From the NCBI GenBank assembly GCA_003153055.1, contig PMBV01000156.1, forward strand, positions 123 to 28,064: 27,942 bases of DNA, in the 5' to 3' direction. Below, piece by piece: positions 1 to 8,412 of the stretch (the first letter of the stretch is position 1; every line of letters starts with the position of its first letter). This DNA comes from Myxococcales bacterium (GTDB taxonomy: Bacteria > Myxococcota > Myxococcia > Myxococcales > Myxococcaceae). The notes under the pieces are model-generated. The model was given only the letters and a program-made list of their open reading frames with translations, had not been told where the DNA came from and made no database searches. The position numbers and the translations under genes are program-made.

Positions 1-369
1 GTCCTCGACATGGGTGAGCCGGTGAAGATCGTCGACCTCGCGAAGGACCTCATCAGCCTCTCGGGGTTGACTCCCGATCGAGACATCGAGATCCGCTTCG
101 TGGGCTTGAGGCCGGGTGAGAAGCTGTTCGAGGAGCTGTCGACCGCGGAGGAGAACGCGGAGAAGACCAGGCACCCGAAGATCTTCATTGGAAAGCTCAA
201 GTCACGGCCTTGGGACAGCATGGTCCGCGACGTGGAGGCGGTTCAGCGGGCGGCCGATGAGCTCTCGCCGGCCGACGCCGTGGGGCGCCTCAAGGCCCTG
301 GTGCCGGAGTTTCAGCGCGAGCCGTCTCCGGGCGCTAAGGTGATTGAGCTTCGGCTCCCCGCAACCTAG
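1..369 (+). CDS. CapD/FlaA1-type nucleotide-sugar dehydratase/epimerase, C-terminal part (cut by left edge)
   Basis: The reading frame is open from base 1, so only the last 122 residues are present. They match the C-terminal segment of the CapD/FlaA1/WbpM family (short-chain dehydrogenase fold, UDP-sugar 4,6-dehydratases): [18 protein letters not shown] followed by [12 protein letters not shown] and HPKIFIG. Family members convert UDP-GlcNAc or related UDP-sugars to 4-keto-6-deoxy intermediates, often as inner-membrane proteins in capsule and O-antigen clusters. The NAD-binding and catalytic parts lie outside the window, so the exact sugar cannot be named and I cannot tell whether it is the long, membrane-anchored type. 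Its last 35 bases overlap the 3' end of the next, convergent gene. Family identity is secure; specificity is not. Confidence 0.85.
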   Translation, partial: VLDMGEPVKIVDLAKDLISLSGLTPDRDIEIRFVGLRPGEKLFEELSTAEENAEKTRHPKIFIGKLKSRPWDSMVRDVEAVQRAADELSPADAVGRLKALVPEFQREPSPGAKVIELRLPAT

Positions 370-1666
370 CGGTCTCGACTTCGAGGCGGCTCTTGGTGCC
401 GAAGCGCAGCATGAGCAGGAGCGTGAAGAAGAACGGCATCATCGGAGCGCGGTACCGCGAGAGCGTGCCCAGGTTCGACGAGGCGAGGCCGGTGCCCAGG
501 CCGAGGGCGAAGGCGAAGACGGCGCAGAACGCGAGGACCGGGGAGCGCATCGTCTCTCTGACGAAGCCAGCCCATCCGAGTCGCATGATGATTTGGATGA
601 AGAGCACGAGGAGGAGTGTCGCCTCGATGGAATTGGCGAGCTGAACGGCGTTGCGGGCTTCGAAGATGAGCGGGCGGAACAGTGCCGTGGCAAGACCAAG
701 GGGTGCGAGCGCGAGCTCTTGGGCGAGGGTGCGCTCCTTTGTGTCGCCCGACTCGGCTGGACTGTCCAGGTAGTAGTCGGAGCCCCCTTGGTTTGCGTAG
801 CCAACTCGCCGCTGTTGCGCCACCATGGCTGCTGAGCCTTCGGTGCTGTCCTTCCCTAAGTATTGAGAGCCAATGGTGAGGCCGCCCATCGCGAGGAGGA
901 GCGAAGTGATGATGGCAAACGGCTTGAGTTCGGGGTCGGCGGCCTGGAACCGGCGCCGAAGGTAGAAGACGGAGGCGGAGATCGAAAGGGCCATCACCAC
1001 GTAGGGCTTGATCAACACCAGCACGGTCCCCGCACCCACCCCCAGTGCGATGGCGAGACTCCGACGCTGGCCGTTCGCGAGCCAATGAAGGGCGAGCACA
1101 ACTGGGCCGAGCGCGCTCATGACGAGGGCCTCCTTGAACAAGCCACTCGACCAGTAGACGCCGCTGGGAATGAGGCAGGTTCCCACCAAGATGAGCGGGC
1201 GCTGCTCAGGCCGGAAGTACATGCGCAAGGCGAGGTAGAGGCTGTATTGCGAGAGATAGGCTGCGATCGCCACAACCATGCAGCTGGAATAGAGTGAGTC
1301 TCCAGCCACGAAGACGATGAACGACGCGGCCGCCGAGGTTGACAGGGTCGCACCAGTTCCAGAGAACTCGAACGGCAGGTGGTACTCCTGTCGCCACAAC
1401 GCAGCCCAGAGCTCAGGCGCGAAACGCCAGAAGTCTGAGCGCAGTGACTCCGCGCCCATCACGCCCTCGGCGTAGTACCCCAGCATGTCGCCACCACCGG
1501 GGAAGTAGTAGAGCACCAGCCATACTTGAAGGAGGGCGGCGAGAACATGACCCGCGAAACTCGCCGTCAAGCGGTTACGCTCCTGGGCCTCAGACCGACG
1601 GAGGACCGCCAGGTGAATGAGCAGTCCGACCGCCAGCACCACTGATGTATAGAGGTAGTCGCCCAT
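335..1666 (-). CDS. Polytopic membrane protein, possible Wzy-like polymerase
   Basis: A 443-residue hydrophobic protein with roughly ten predicted membrane segments spread along its length. I do not recognise a characterised homologue. Two local patterns recall membrane proteins of polysaccharide clusters that are annotated as Wzy- or EpsG-like: an N-terminal loop with GGGDMLGYY after the second membrane segment, and [15 protein letters not shown] near residue 170, where a conserved Trp-Ser-Ser-Gly and Lys-Glu sit at a membrane boundary. This makes a polymerase or other lipid-linked-sugar enzyme plausible, but that is inference. The gene converges on the CapD-like gene with a 35-base overlap. 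Its ATG shares two bases with the ATG of the divergent nucleotidyltransferase gene, and no clear Shine-Dalgarno precedes it, so a somewhat later start is possible. Confidence 0.6.
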   Translation of the reverse strand: MGDYLYTSVVLAVGLLIHLAVLRRSEAQERNRLTASFAGHVLAALLQVWLVLYYFPGGGDMLGYYAEGVMGAESLRSDFWRFAPELWAALWRQEYHLPFEFSGTGATLSTSAAASFIVFVAGDSLYSSCMVVAIAAYLSQYSLYLALRMYFRPEQRPLILVGTCLIPSGVYWSSGLFKEALVMSALGPVVLALHWLANGQRRSLAIALGVGAGTVLVLIKPYVVMALSISASVFYLRRRFQAADPELKPFAIITSLLLAMGGLTIGSQYLGKDSTEGSAAMVAQQRRVGYANQGGSDYYLDSPAESGDTKERTLAQELALAPLGLATALFRPLIFEARNAVQLANSIEATLLLVLFIQIIMRLGWAGFVRETMRSPVLAFCAVFAFALGLGTGLASSNLGTLSRYRAPMMPFFFTLLLMLRFGTKSRLEVETARLRGAEAQSP

Positions 1667-2663
1667 GAGCGCGGGTATTCAGTCCCCGAGGACCCGAGAC
1701 CTATTCGAAATCGTGGGTCGAGCGCCAGCGCGGGTCGCACAACATGGCCTCAGTGCCTTCGTGGCTGACGAGCTGGCCCGAAGGGGGGTCCCGGTTCCCC
1801 CAGAGGTGGCTCAGGAGGCACGAACACAGGTCGCGGCCGGGCTTCGAGCTCGTGCGCTTACCTTCGCCGTCATCGATGCGCTCGCACGTCGGGGTGTCGT
1901 CCCCGTGATGCTGAAGGGCTTCGCGCTCGCCATGCGACTGTACCCCGAGCAGCCCCTCGGCCGACCCTCGGCGGACGTCGACGTCCTCATCCCCCGCGAG
2001 CAGCTGGGCGAAGCGTCCGCTGCGATGCGTGACCTCGACCTCCGCGCCTACCGGAATACCTCCCTGGCCGACCCTTTCGAGGAGCATCACCATCTCTCCT
2101 TTTTCAGCGGGGATCGGCTGGTCGAGGTTCATTTCCGCCTGTTCACAGGCTTCGGTGGTGGCGGCTTCGACGACCGAGCCGTGTTGGCGCGCAGCCGCGC
2201 CTCGACCCTCGAGGGCCGGGTGATTCGCCTCCTCGCCCCGGAAGATGAATTTCTCTACCTCGCAGTCCACGCAGCCAACCACGCGTTCCTCAGGGTGTCC
2301 TGGCTCTTGGACCTGGAGCGGTACCTCCTGGTCTCACCCGAGCTCGACTGGGCCCTCATCGAGACCCGAGCTCGCGAGAGCGGGTTCTTCATCGCGATGA
2401 GCACGGCGCTTCGCCTCGTGCAGGAGCTCCTGGGGGTCGAGCTGCCACCGCGGGCCGCTCGCTTCTTTTCCCTTGGACGGGCGCGAGAGGCCGTCGATCG
2501 ATTGGTCTTTTCGCGCCGATGGGTCGTCTCAGCCGAGCTGTCGAACAACCACTTCGCCTCCTTCCTCCTTCGCTTCTGGCTCGTCGACTCCCCCGCGCAT
2601 GGTGTACGACATCTCGTCGATGGAGCCCGCCGGGTCCGTCACCGTCAGCGCTCGGGGGAGTGA
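1665..2663 (+). CDS. Uncharacterised nucleotidyltransferase family protein (NTP_transf_5-like)
   Basis: A 332-residue soluble protein. Residues about 83-110 contain LKGFALAMRLYP followed by GRPSADVDVLI, the pattern of the uncharacterised nucleotidyltransferase family PF14907: a Lys-Gly turn, then Arg and an Asp-x-Asp pair that would bind metal and nucleotide. A second conserved stretch, HAANHAFLRVSWLLDL, lies near residue 200 and also fits that family. Such proteins occur often in exopolysaccharide and exosortase clusters, but their substrate is unknown, so no reaction is claimed. The ATG is preceded by AGAGG at 1651-1655. The stop codon TGA overlaps the ATG of the polymerase gene by one base, which indicates translational coupling. 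The start codon overlaps the start of the divergent membrane-protein gene. Confidence 0.75.
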   Translation: MSAGIQSPRTRDLFEIVGRAPARVAQHGLSAFVADELARRGVPVPPEVAQEARTQVAAGLRARALTFAVIDALARRGVVPVMLKGFALAMRLYPEQPLGRPSADVDVLIPREQLGEASAAMRDLDLRAYRNTSLADPFEEHHHLSFFSGDRLVEVHFRLFTGFGGGGFDDRAVLARSRASTLEGRVIRLLAPEDEFLYLAVHAANHAFLRVSWLLDLERYLLVSPELDWALIETRARESGFFIAMSTALRLVQELLGVELPPRAARFFSLGRAREAVDRLVFSRRWVVSAELSNNHFASFLLRFWLVDSPAHGVRHLVDGARRVRHRQRSGE

Positions 2664-5131
2664 TGCCTCTTTCGGACTCCAGTCGCTTCTGGCTCGCCGC
2701 TGAGGTGATGCTGGCGGTCGCCCTCGTCGCGCTCCCCTGGATCTTCGGAGGCACGATCTGGGCGAGGGGACTCTTGCTCGCGACTGGGTCGGGGGCCCTT
2801 CTGTCCTGGAGCATCGGAGCGAGGAAGAATCGCCGCCGCTGGGCGTCGCACCTCCTCTTCTGGTTGCCGCTCCTGACGCTCACTCTCGGGCTCGTTCAGC
2901 TCGTCCCCCTGCCGCAGTTCCTCCTCCGACTGCTCTCGCCGGTGGGGGCCGAGCTGCGTGACTTCGCCCTGGTCCCGCTCGGGCTCGATCGGCTCCGCCC
3001 GCTCAGCATGGATCCGCCAGCGACAGCGCGAGCCATCACGCGACTGGTCGGGCTTACCGGTCTCCTCGTCACCGCGTTCCAGCTGGGTCGGCTTCCTGCG
3101 GTGCGACGGCGGCTTTTCCGGGTGCTCGCGCTCTCCGGCGTCTCCATCGCCGTTTGTGGCTACCTCCACTTGCTCGCCTCGGAGACCGCGCTGTTCGGTG
3201 TGCATCACTTCATCAACACCATCGTCCCCTTCGTGACCCCGTTCTGGAACACGAACCACCTGGCGGCCTTCCTGTCGCTCGCGGGTACCGTCGCCCTCTC
3301 CCTGGGCCTAGAGGCCGAGAACCGCGACAACGCCATCGGCTGGGGCCTCGCCGCATTCGCCTGTGGTGTTGGGGTCTTCCTCTCGTACTCGAGAGGCGGC
3401 ATCGCCAGCTTCGTGGCGACTTGGTGCCTCGTGGGCGCGGCGTTCTTCTCTCGGAAAGGAGGAGGACTCCGGGCGGTATTGCCCTGGGTGGCCATCGCCG
3501 CCACCATCGGGTTTGCAGGGCTTGTGTCGTTCGACGACCTCCTCGAGCGTGCAGACTCCCTGTCCTCCCTCGAGAAGCTGGGGGAGACGAAGGTCTACCT
3601 CTGGCCGATGTTCGCCAAGGGCGCCGTCGCGTTCTGGCCCGCCGGCATGGGCGTTGGGGCGTTCGAGCTGGGCTTCTCGCGGTTTCAGACCCGGGAGCTC
3701 TCGGCGACCTACACTCACCCCGAGAATCTTGGCCTCCAGTGGATGTCTGAGGTGGGGTTCCCTCTGAGCGCCGTACTGCTCGTGCTCGCGGCCGTGGCCT
3801 TGTGGCGGGTTTGGCTCGCCGTTCGAATCCATACGCCCGAGCGGTACATCGCACTGGGCCTGGTCGGCGTCGTGCTCCACGACCTCTTTGACTTCGCCTT
3901 TGAGTTCGAGGCACTGGGGGCCAGCGTGACGATCCTCGCTGGGCTCTTGGCCGCGACCAGCGATGTTGCCCCCCGAACCCACATTCCGCGCCGTTGGCTG
4001 TGGTGGGGGGCCGGCCTCACTTCTCTTGGGGCTGGAGCGTTGGTCTACGGGACCCCGACCCATCACGAGGCGGAAAGGGCGCTGGGGGAGGCGGTTCGGC
4101 TCAGGCGGGGCCCGGCGGCAATCGAAACCCTCGCGCTCCAGCTGATCGACCGACACCCGTCCGACTGGGTCCTCTACGCGAATGTGGCTCAGGACGTTGC
4201 CAGGGAGGGAAAGCCGATCGAGGCGCTCGCCTGGACGAATCGGGTGCTCTTCCTCCGCCCGGATGATGCTCGAGTTCATGTCGCGGCCGCCCAGGCGCTG
4301 CTCCGACTCGGAAAGCCGCTCCAGGCGCTTGGGGAGCTGAAGCTGGCCTGGGCCCTCGGGGACCTCTCTTCGCTTGAGCTCGGGCTCGCGATTGCTGAGA
4401 AGGGCGAGGTGTGGGACCGGGTCCTCCTTGACCGGCCAGGGCATCTCACGGCTGCCTTCGTGCTGCTTCGGCAGCGAGGCAAGAACGAACAGGCCATGAG
4501 CCTCCTCCGCGCAGCCAGCGAGTTCCCTCCCTCCGATGCGGTGGGGCGCGAGGCGCAGGGTCTGCTCGCCCGCGCAGAAGCCGAGCTCGGCGACCCCGAG
4601 AGGGCGTTGCGGCTCCTCGACACCCTCCCTGCGGACGAGCGTGCGACCGTCGACCTCCAGCTGGTTCGAAACCAGGTCCTCTTCAAGCTCAATCGCACCG
4701 ACCAGGCTATCGCCGAGCTCGAGCGACTTCAGGCCCGAGAGCCGAATCGGCTCGACGTAGGGCTCGAGCTCGCCACCCGCCTCAGCTCGGTCGGTCGTTC
4801 CCTCGCGGCCATCGAAGCGCTGGAGCGACTCGAGCCCTTCGTCACCGGCACAGTTGCGCGATCCGCGCTGTTCCAGCGAGAGGCGGCAGTCTGGCAGCAA
4901 CAGGAACGGTGGGGCCGAGCCATCGAGGCGCTGCAGACGGCGTCGAGGCTCGAGCCGGTGCGCCCGGACTTGCACTACCGTTTGGCGGAGGTGTTCGAGC
5001 GCATGGGGAGCACCAGCGCTGCCCTCGACGAGGTTCGACGGGGACGGCTCCTCGACACCCCAGAGGGCGCCAAGGCGAGGAACGCGTGGATGGAGCGCCT
5101 CGCTGCTTCACCCGTCGGCGAGTCTCGCTAA
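2663..5131 (+). CDS. O-antigen polymerase/ligase-type membrane protein with C-terminal TPR domain
   Basis: An 822-residue inner-membrane protein. Residues 1-465 hold about a dozen hydrophobic segments. SYSRGGIASF near residue 242 and THPENLGLQWMSEVGF near residue 352 correspond to the Arg-Gly-Gly and the His-x-x-x-Leu-Gln loop typical of the Wzy_C/WaaL family (PF04932), which joins or ligates undecaprenyl-linked repeat units on the periplasmic side. After the last membrane segment (about 443-465) the remaining ~340 residues are Ala/Leu/Arg-rich helices with tetratricopeptide periodicity, for example around residues 505-590 and 680-815. I start it at the ATG that overlaps the previous stop (TGATG), with GGGGGAG just upstream. 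An in-frame upstream extension would lie inside the previous gene and lacks membrane character. Polymerase versus ligase cannot be decided from sequence alone. Confidence 0.85.
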   Translation: MPLSDSSRFWLAAEVMLAVALVALPWIFGGTIWARGLLLATGSGALLSWSIGARKNRRRWASHLLFWLPLLTLTLGLVQLVPLPQFLLRLLSPVGAELRDFALVPLGLDRLRPLSMDPPATARAITRLVGLTGLLVTAFQLGRLPAVRRRLFRVLALSGVSIAVCGYLHLLASETALFGVHHFINTIVPFVTPFWNTNHLAAFLSLAGTVALSLGLEAENRDNAIGWGLAAFACGVGVFLSYSRGGIASFVATWCLVGAAFFSRKGGGLRAVLPWVAIAATIGFAGLVSFDDLLERADSLSSLEKLGETKVYLWPMFAKGAVAFWPAGMGVGAFELGFSRFQTRELSATYTHPENLGLQWMSEVGFPLSAVLLVLAAVALWRVWLAVRIHTPERYIALGLVGVVLHDLFDFAFEFEALGASVTILAGLLAATSDVAPRTHIPRRWLWWGAGLTSLGAGALVYGTPTHHEAERALGEAVRLRRGPAAIETLALQLIDRHPSDWVLYANVAQDVAREGKPIEALAWTNRVLFLRPDDARVHVAAAQALLRLGKPLQALGELKLAWALGDLSSLELGLAIAEKGEVWDRVLLDRPGHLTAAFVLLRQRGKNEQAMSLLRAASEFPPSDAVGREAQGLLARAEAELGDPERALRLLDTLPADERATVDLQLVRNQVLFKLNRTDQAIAELERLQAREPNRLDVGLELATRLSSVGRSLAAIEALERLEPFVTGTVARSALFQREAAVWQQQERWGRAIEALQTASRLEPVRPDLHYRLAEVFERMGSTSAALDEVRRGRLLDTPEGAKARNAWMERLAASPVGESR

Positions 5132-5166
5132 ACATTTGAACCGTCGGGGTTGGCGATGGTACTCAG

Positions 5167-7344
5167 TTGAGTGTGCAGGTAGAAACGACGACCCAAGTCT
5201 TCAACAATGGTGATCCGCGGTACTACCTGCGAGTCATCAAACGCCGCAAGTGGATGATATTGCTTGTGTTTGCCACGGTGGCTGCGGGAACGATCCTCTA
5301 CACCGTCCGGCAGCCGCGGGTGTACGGGGCGCAGATCAGCTTGATTATCGACGCGAAGGAACCACGTTTTCTCGATCAACAGATCCAGGACGTCAACAGC
5401 GAGACGACCGGCAACTACTGGGCGAACAAGGAGTTCCTCGAGACCCAGTACAAGATCATCCAGAGCCGCTCGGTGTCGCAGCGTGTGGTGGAGAAGCTCG
5501 GGCTGGGCACGGACGCGGACCTCCTGGGGCTGAGCCGGATCCAAGACGAGAAGAAGCGCGCCGATGTGATGACGCGCATCGACGCGGTGGCGATCATCCA
5601 AGGGAAGATCAAGGTCGAGCCCGTGAAGGAATCTCGGGTCTCCCTCATCAAGATCGAAGACAGCGACCCCAACCGCGCCGCGCTCCTCGCGAACGAAGTG
5701 GCTCAGGCCTACATGGACGAGGTGATGTCGCAGAAGGTGAAGCTCACCGAGAACGCCTCCAAGTGGCTCGATGAGCGCCGCGACAGCCTGGGCGAGTCGG
5801 CACGAGCCAGCGAACTGGCCCTCTACAATTTCCGGCGGCAGTCCGACATGCTGTCGACCAGCATCGACGATCGATCCACGATGGTGAGTGCTCGCCTCAA
5901 CACCACCAGCACGGCGCTGACGGATGCCCAGCTTCGAATCGCCGGCCTCAAGGCGCGAGTCGCAGCGATCAGGAACGTTCAGCAGCAATACGGAGCCGAT
6001 GACCGTCTCTGGGCAGAGGCGCTCCCCGCCGCCCGAGAGAACGTGAGCCTTGGGAGATTCAAGGACCGGGTCCTGCTTCTCCGGAACGAATGCACCGACC
6101 TGCAGTCGCGATACCTCGATGGCCACCCGAAGCTCGCCGAATGCCGGGACAAGCTGACGATTGCCGAGCGCGACTTCGCCAAGGAGCTCTCGAACCTCGT
6201 GGTGTCGACGGAGGCTGAGCTGCGCGAGGCCATCGAGCGCGAGCGGAACCTGCAGGTCCTCTTCAATGAAGCCAAGGCCGAAGCCTTCGAGGTCGAAAAG
6301 AAGAAGCTCGAGCTCGATCGCCTGAAGTCGGAGACCGAGAACAACAAGCGTCAGTACGACTCCGTGTTCAAGCGGCTCAAGGACATCGAGCTCTCCGGGC
6401 TCCTGCGAACCTCCAACATCAGGGTGCTCGACGCCGCGCGGCCGATCATGGGCCCCGTCCGGCCGAACGTTCCGCAGGGCATCCTCACCGGAATCCTCGC
6501 TGGGTTCGTGCTCGGCCTGGCGCTGGCCCTCCTGCTTGAGTTCATGGACAACTCGGTGGCGAGCCAGCAAGAGATCGAGGAGCGGCTGGGGCTCACCTTC
6601 CTCGGCTTCGTCCCGTCGATGCCCGATGCCGAGGTTGAGACCAAGGACCTTCTCCTGCACCGCGACCCCAAATCGCTCGCGGCCGAGTGCACCCGCGCGA
6701 TTCGCACCAACCTCCTCTTCATGTCGCCCGACAAGCCCTTCAAGCGAATGCTGGTCACCTCCAGCGGGCCCCAGGAGGGCAAGTCCACCACCGCGATCAA
6801 CCTCGGCATCACCATGGCCCAGAGTGGCAACCGAGTGTTGGTCATCGACACGGACATGCGGCGCCCTCGGCTTCACAAGGCTTTCCACATCTCGAACGAG
6901 GTGGGTGTCTCGTCGCTCGTGGTCGGCGAAGGCCGGCTCGAGGACGCACTGAAGACGACCGATGTGCCCAATCTCTTCGTGCTGCCGTGCGGGCCCATTC
7001 CACCCAACCCTGCCGAGCTGATGCACACCAAGGCCTTTGGCGAGCTCCTGGACCAGCTTGGCGCCAAGTTCGACTTGCTCATCCTCGACAGCCCGCCGGT
7101 GGGCGCGGTGTCGGACGCCGTGGTGCTCGCGACCCTCGTCGATGGCGTGGTCGTCGTCCTGAAGGCGGGCAAGACGCAGCGGGACTTGGCCAAGCGAACC
7201 GTGAAGGCCTTGCGCGACGTAAAGGCCAACGTCTACGGAGCGGTGCTCAACGACGTCGACCTCAAGAAGTCGAAGTACGGCGACTACTACTACGCCTACG
7301 CGTACCGCTACTACGGCTACGGAGAGCAGAAGCATCGGGCCTGA
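5167..7344 (+). CDS. Wzc-type polysaccharide co-polymerase / tyrosine autokinase
   Basis: A 725-residue inner-membrane protein that controls chain length and export. It has an N-terminal Wzz/GumC domain with membrane segment ~29-46, a long periplasmic coiled-coil region (~190-400), a second membrane segment ~438-460 and a cytoplasmic BY-kinase domain. The kinase has Walker A GPQEGKST (534-541, Lys539), Walker A' DTDMRRP (561-567) and Walker B ILDSPP (Asp641). The C-terminal tail from 704 to 718 contains nine tyrosines, the usual autophosphorylation cluster. Both modules are in one polypeptide, as in Proteobacteria. The start is either TTG at 5167 or GTG at 5173; neither has a good ribosome-binding site. 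It lies 35 bp after the polymerase gene, so co-transcription is likely, and it stops 3 bp before the end of a convergent gene. Confidence 0.95.
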   Translation: MSVQVETTTQVFNNGDPRYYLRVIKRRKWMILLVFATVAAGTILYTVRQPRVYGAQISLIIDAKEPRFLDQQIQDVNSETTGNYWANKEFLETQYKIIQSRSVSQRVVEKLGLGTDADLLGLSRIQDEKKRADVMTRIDAVAIIQGKIKVEPVKESRVSLIKIEDSDPNRAALLANEVAQAYMDEVMSQKVKLTENASKWLDERRDSLGESARASELALYNFRRQSDMLSTSIDDRSTMVSARLNTTSTALTDAQLRIAGLKARVAAIRNVQQQYGADDRLWAEALPAARENVSLGRFKDRVLLLRNECTDLQSRYLDGHPKLAECRDKLTIAERDFAKELSNLVVSTEAELREAIERERNLQVLFNEAKAEAFEVEKKKLELDRLKSETENNKRQYDSVFKRLKDIELSGLLRTSNIRVLDAARPIMGPVRPNVPQGILTGILAGFVLGLALALLLEFMDNSVASQQEIEERLGLTFLGFVPSMPDAEVETKDLLLHRDPKSLAAECTRAIRTNLLFMSPDKPFKRMLVTSSGPQEGKSTTAINLGITMAQSGNRVLVIDTDMRRPRLHKAFHISNEVGVSSLVVGEGRLEDALKTTDVPNLFVLPCGPIPPNPAELMHTKAFGELLDQLGAKFDLLILDSPPVGAVSDAVVLATLVDGVVVVLKAGKTQRDLAKRTVKALRDVKANVYGAVLNDVDLKKSKYGDYYYAYAYRYYGYGEQKHRA

Positions 7345-7347
7345 GGT

Positions 7348-8400
7348 TCATCGCCTCGGGTGTTTCACCAGCCCCCTGAAGATCGACGCGTACTTCTCCA
7401 CCACTGACTCGACCGAGTAGTGAGTCATCACGTGCTCTCGGGCCGCGCGCCCCGTGGCGAGTCTCAGCTCGCAGGAGCCCGCCAGCGCCAGTATCGGCTC
7501 CACCCAGTCGCCGCCGGGCGGCACGAGGGCACCCGCACGGCTGCCTTCGAAGAGCGCGAGGTTCGCGCCCACTGCGCTCGCCACCACCGGGACTCCCACG
7601 GCCATGTACTGCAGCATCTTGAAGCCGCACTTTCCGCGGGTCTGCTCGGTGTCCGACAGGGGCATGAGCCCGATGTCGAAGCTGTGCAAGGCCTGGAGTT
7701 CGCGCGCCTTCTGCCACCGCCAATGTTCCACCCGGGGGTGGTTCTCGTAGGTGCTCATCACTGCGTTGGAGACGATGCGCAACCGCGCGTCGGGGATCTG
7801 CTCGACGGCCTTCAGGAGCTCGGGCATGACCGGCACGAGGTGAGGGAAGTTCGAGGCCGTGCCGATCCACCCGATGACCAGCGGCTGGCCCGTATTCGGC
7901 GGGCGGAGGGCGTGCACCGTCGTGTCCACCACCGTCGGGATGATGGTCGTCTTATGGGGGACGCCGGCGATCTCGGCGAGGTAGGCGTTGCCCGCGATGA
8001 CGTGGTCGACGATGGAGACGACCCTCTGGAACGTTCCTCTCCGGAAGTAGTTGCTCTTCCCAGCCGCGGACAGGTGGATCGCGTCGTCGAAGTCGAACAC
8101 CATCGGCGTGTGGCGGAGGTGCCGGAGGTACTCGGGCAGCCCGCTGAAGGCGAGCGCCGTCTTGTGCAGGAAGACCAGGTCGTACCCGGTGTCGAGCAGC
8201 AGGTGCGTCACCCGCTTGAGCCGCGCCGAAAGCTTGTACGCCGGCGCCCAGGACCGCTGGAAGACCTCGTTGTACCGCTCGTCGTAGGCGAAGTGAGCCG
8301 TGCACTCGATGCCACGGGCCTGAAGCGCGGGGAAGAGCTGGAGGCACCGGAAGCGGCTCCCTGGGCCCTCGGGACCATCAGTGAAGAAGGCGACTCGCAC
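7348..8400 (-). CDS. Glycosyltransferase, GT4 type (GT-B fold)
   Basis: A 350-residue cytoplasmic protein that would add one sugar from a nucleotide donor to the lipid-linked repeat unit. It begins MRVAFFTDGPEGPGSRFRCL, a GT-B N-terminal strand followed by a loop with Gly and Arg. DFDDAIHL occurs at 103-110, VIGWIGTASNF near 175-185 opens the donor-binding half, and GKCGFKMLQYMAVGVPVVAS at 256-275 is the donor-site signature, in which a Lys replaces the first Glu of the usual E-x7-E motif. It starts at GTG with GAGGA eight bases upstream; that site overlaps the stop of the preceding asparagine-synthase gene, so the pair is probably translationally coupled. Donor and linkage cannot be told. 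Confidence 0.9.
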   Translation of the reverse strand: MRVAFFTDGPEGPGSRFRCLQLFPALQARGIECTAHFAYDERYNEVFQRSWAPAYKLSARLKRVTHLLLDTGYDLVFLHKTALAFSGLPEYLRHLRHTPMVFDFDDAIHLSAAGKSNYFRRGTFQRVVSIVDHVIAGNAYLAEIAGVPHKTTIIPTVVDTTVHALRPPNTGQPLVIGWIGTASNFPHLVPVMPELLKAVEQIPDARLRIVSNAVMSTYENHPRVEHWRWQKARELQALHSFDIGLMPLSDTEQTRGKCGFKMLQYMAVGVPVVASAVGANLALFEGSRAGALVPPGGDWVEPILALAGSCELRLATGRAAREHVMTHYSVESVVEKYASIFRGLVKHPRR

Positions 8401-8412
8401 CGGCAGTATCCT

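Noticed and set aside
3308..4975. A 555-codon antisense frame under the polymerase gene
   Set aside because: It is Arg/Glu/Pro-rich with no domain and is explained by the base composition of the opposite strand.
5137..5166. TTGAAC and TACTCA as a promoter for the Wzc gene
   Set aside because: The spacing is 18 and the -10 is poor, and it would start transcription inside the gene; co-transcription with the polymerase gene is simpler.
5128..7335. A 735-codon open frame antisense to the whole Wzc gene
   Set aside because: It mirrors the codon phase of a high-GC gene, has no recognisable domain, and the plus strand encodes an unmistakable kinase with Walker motifs.
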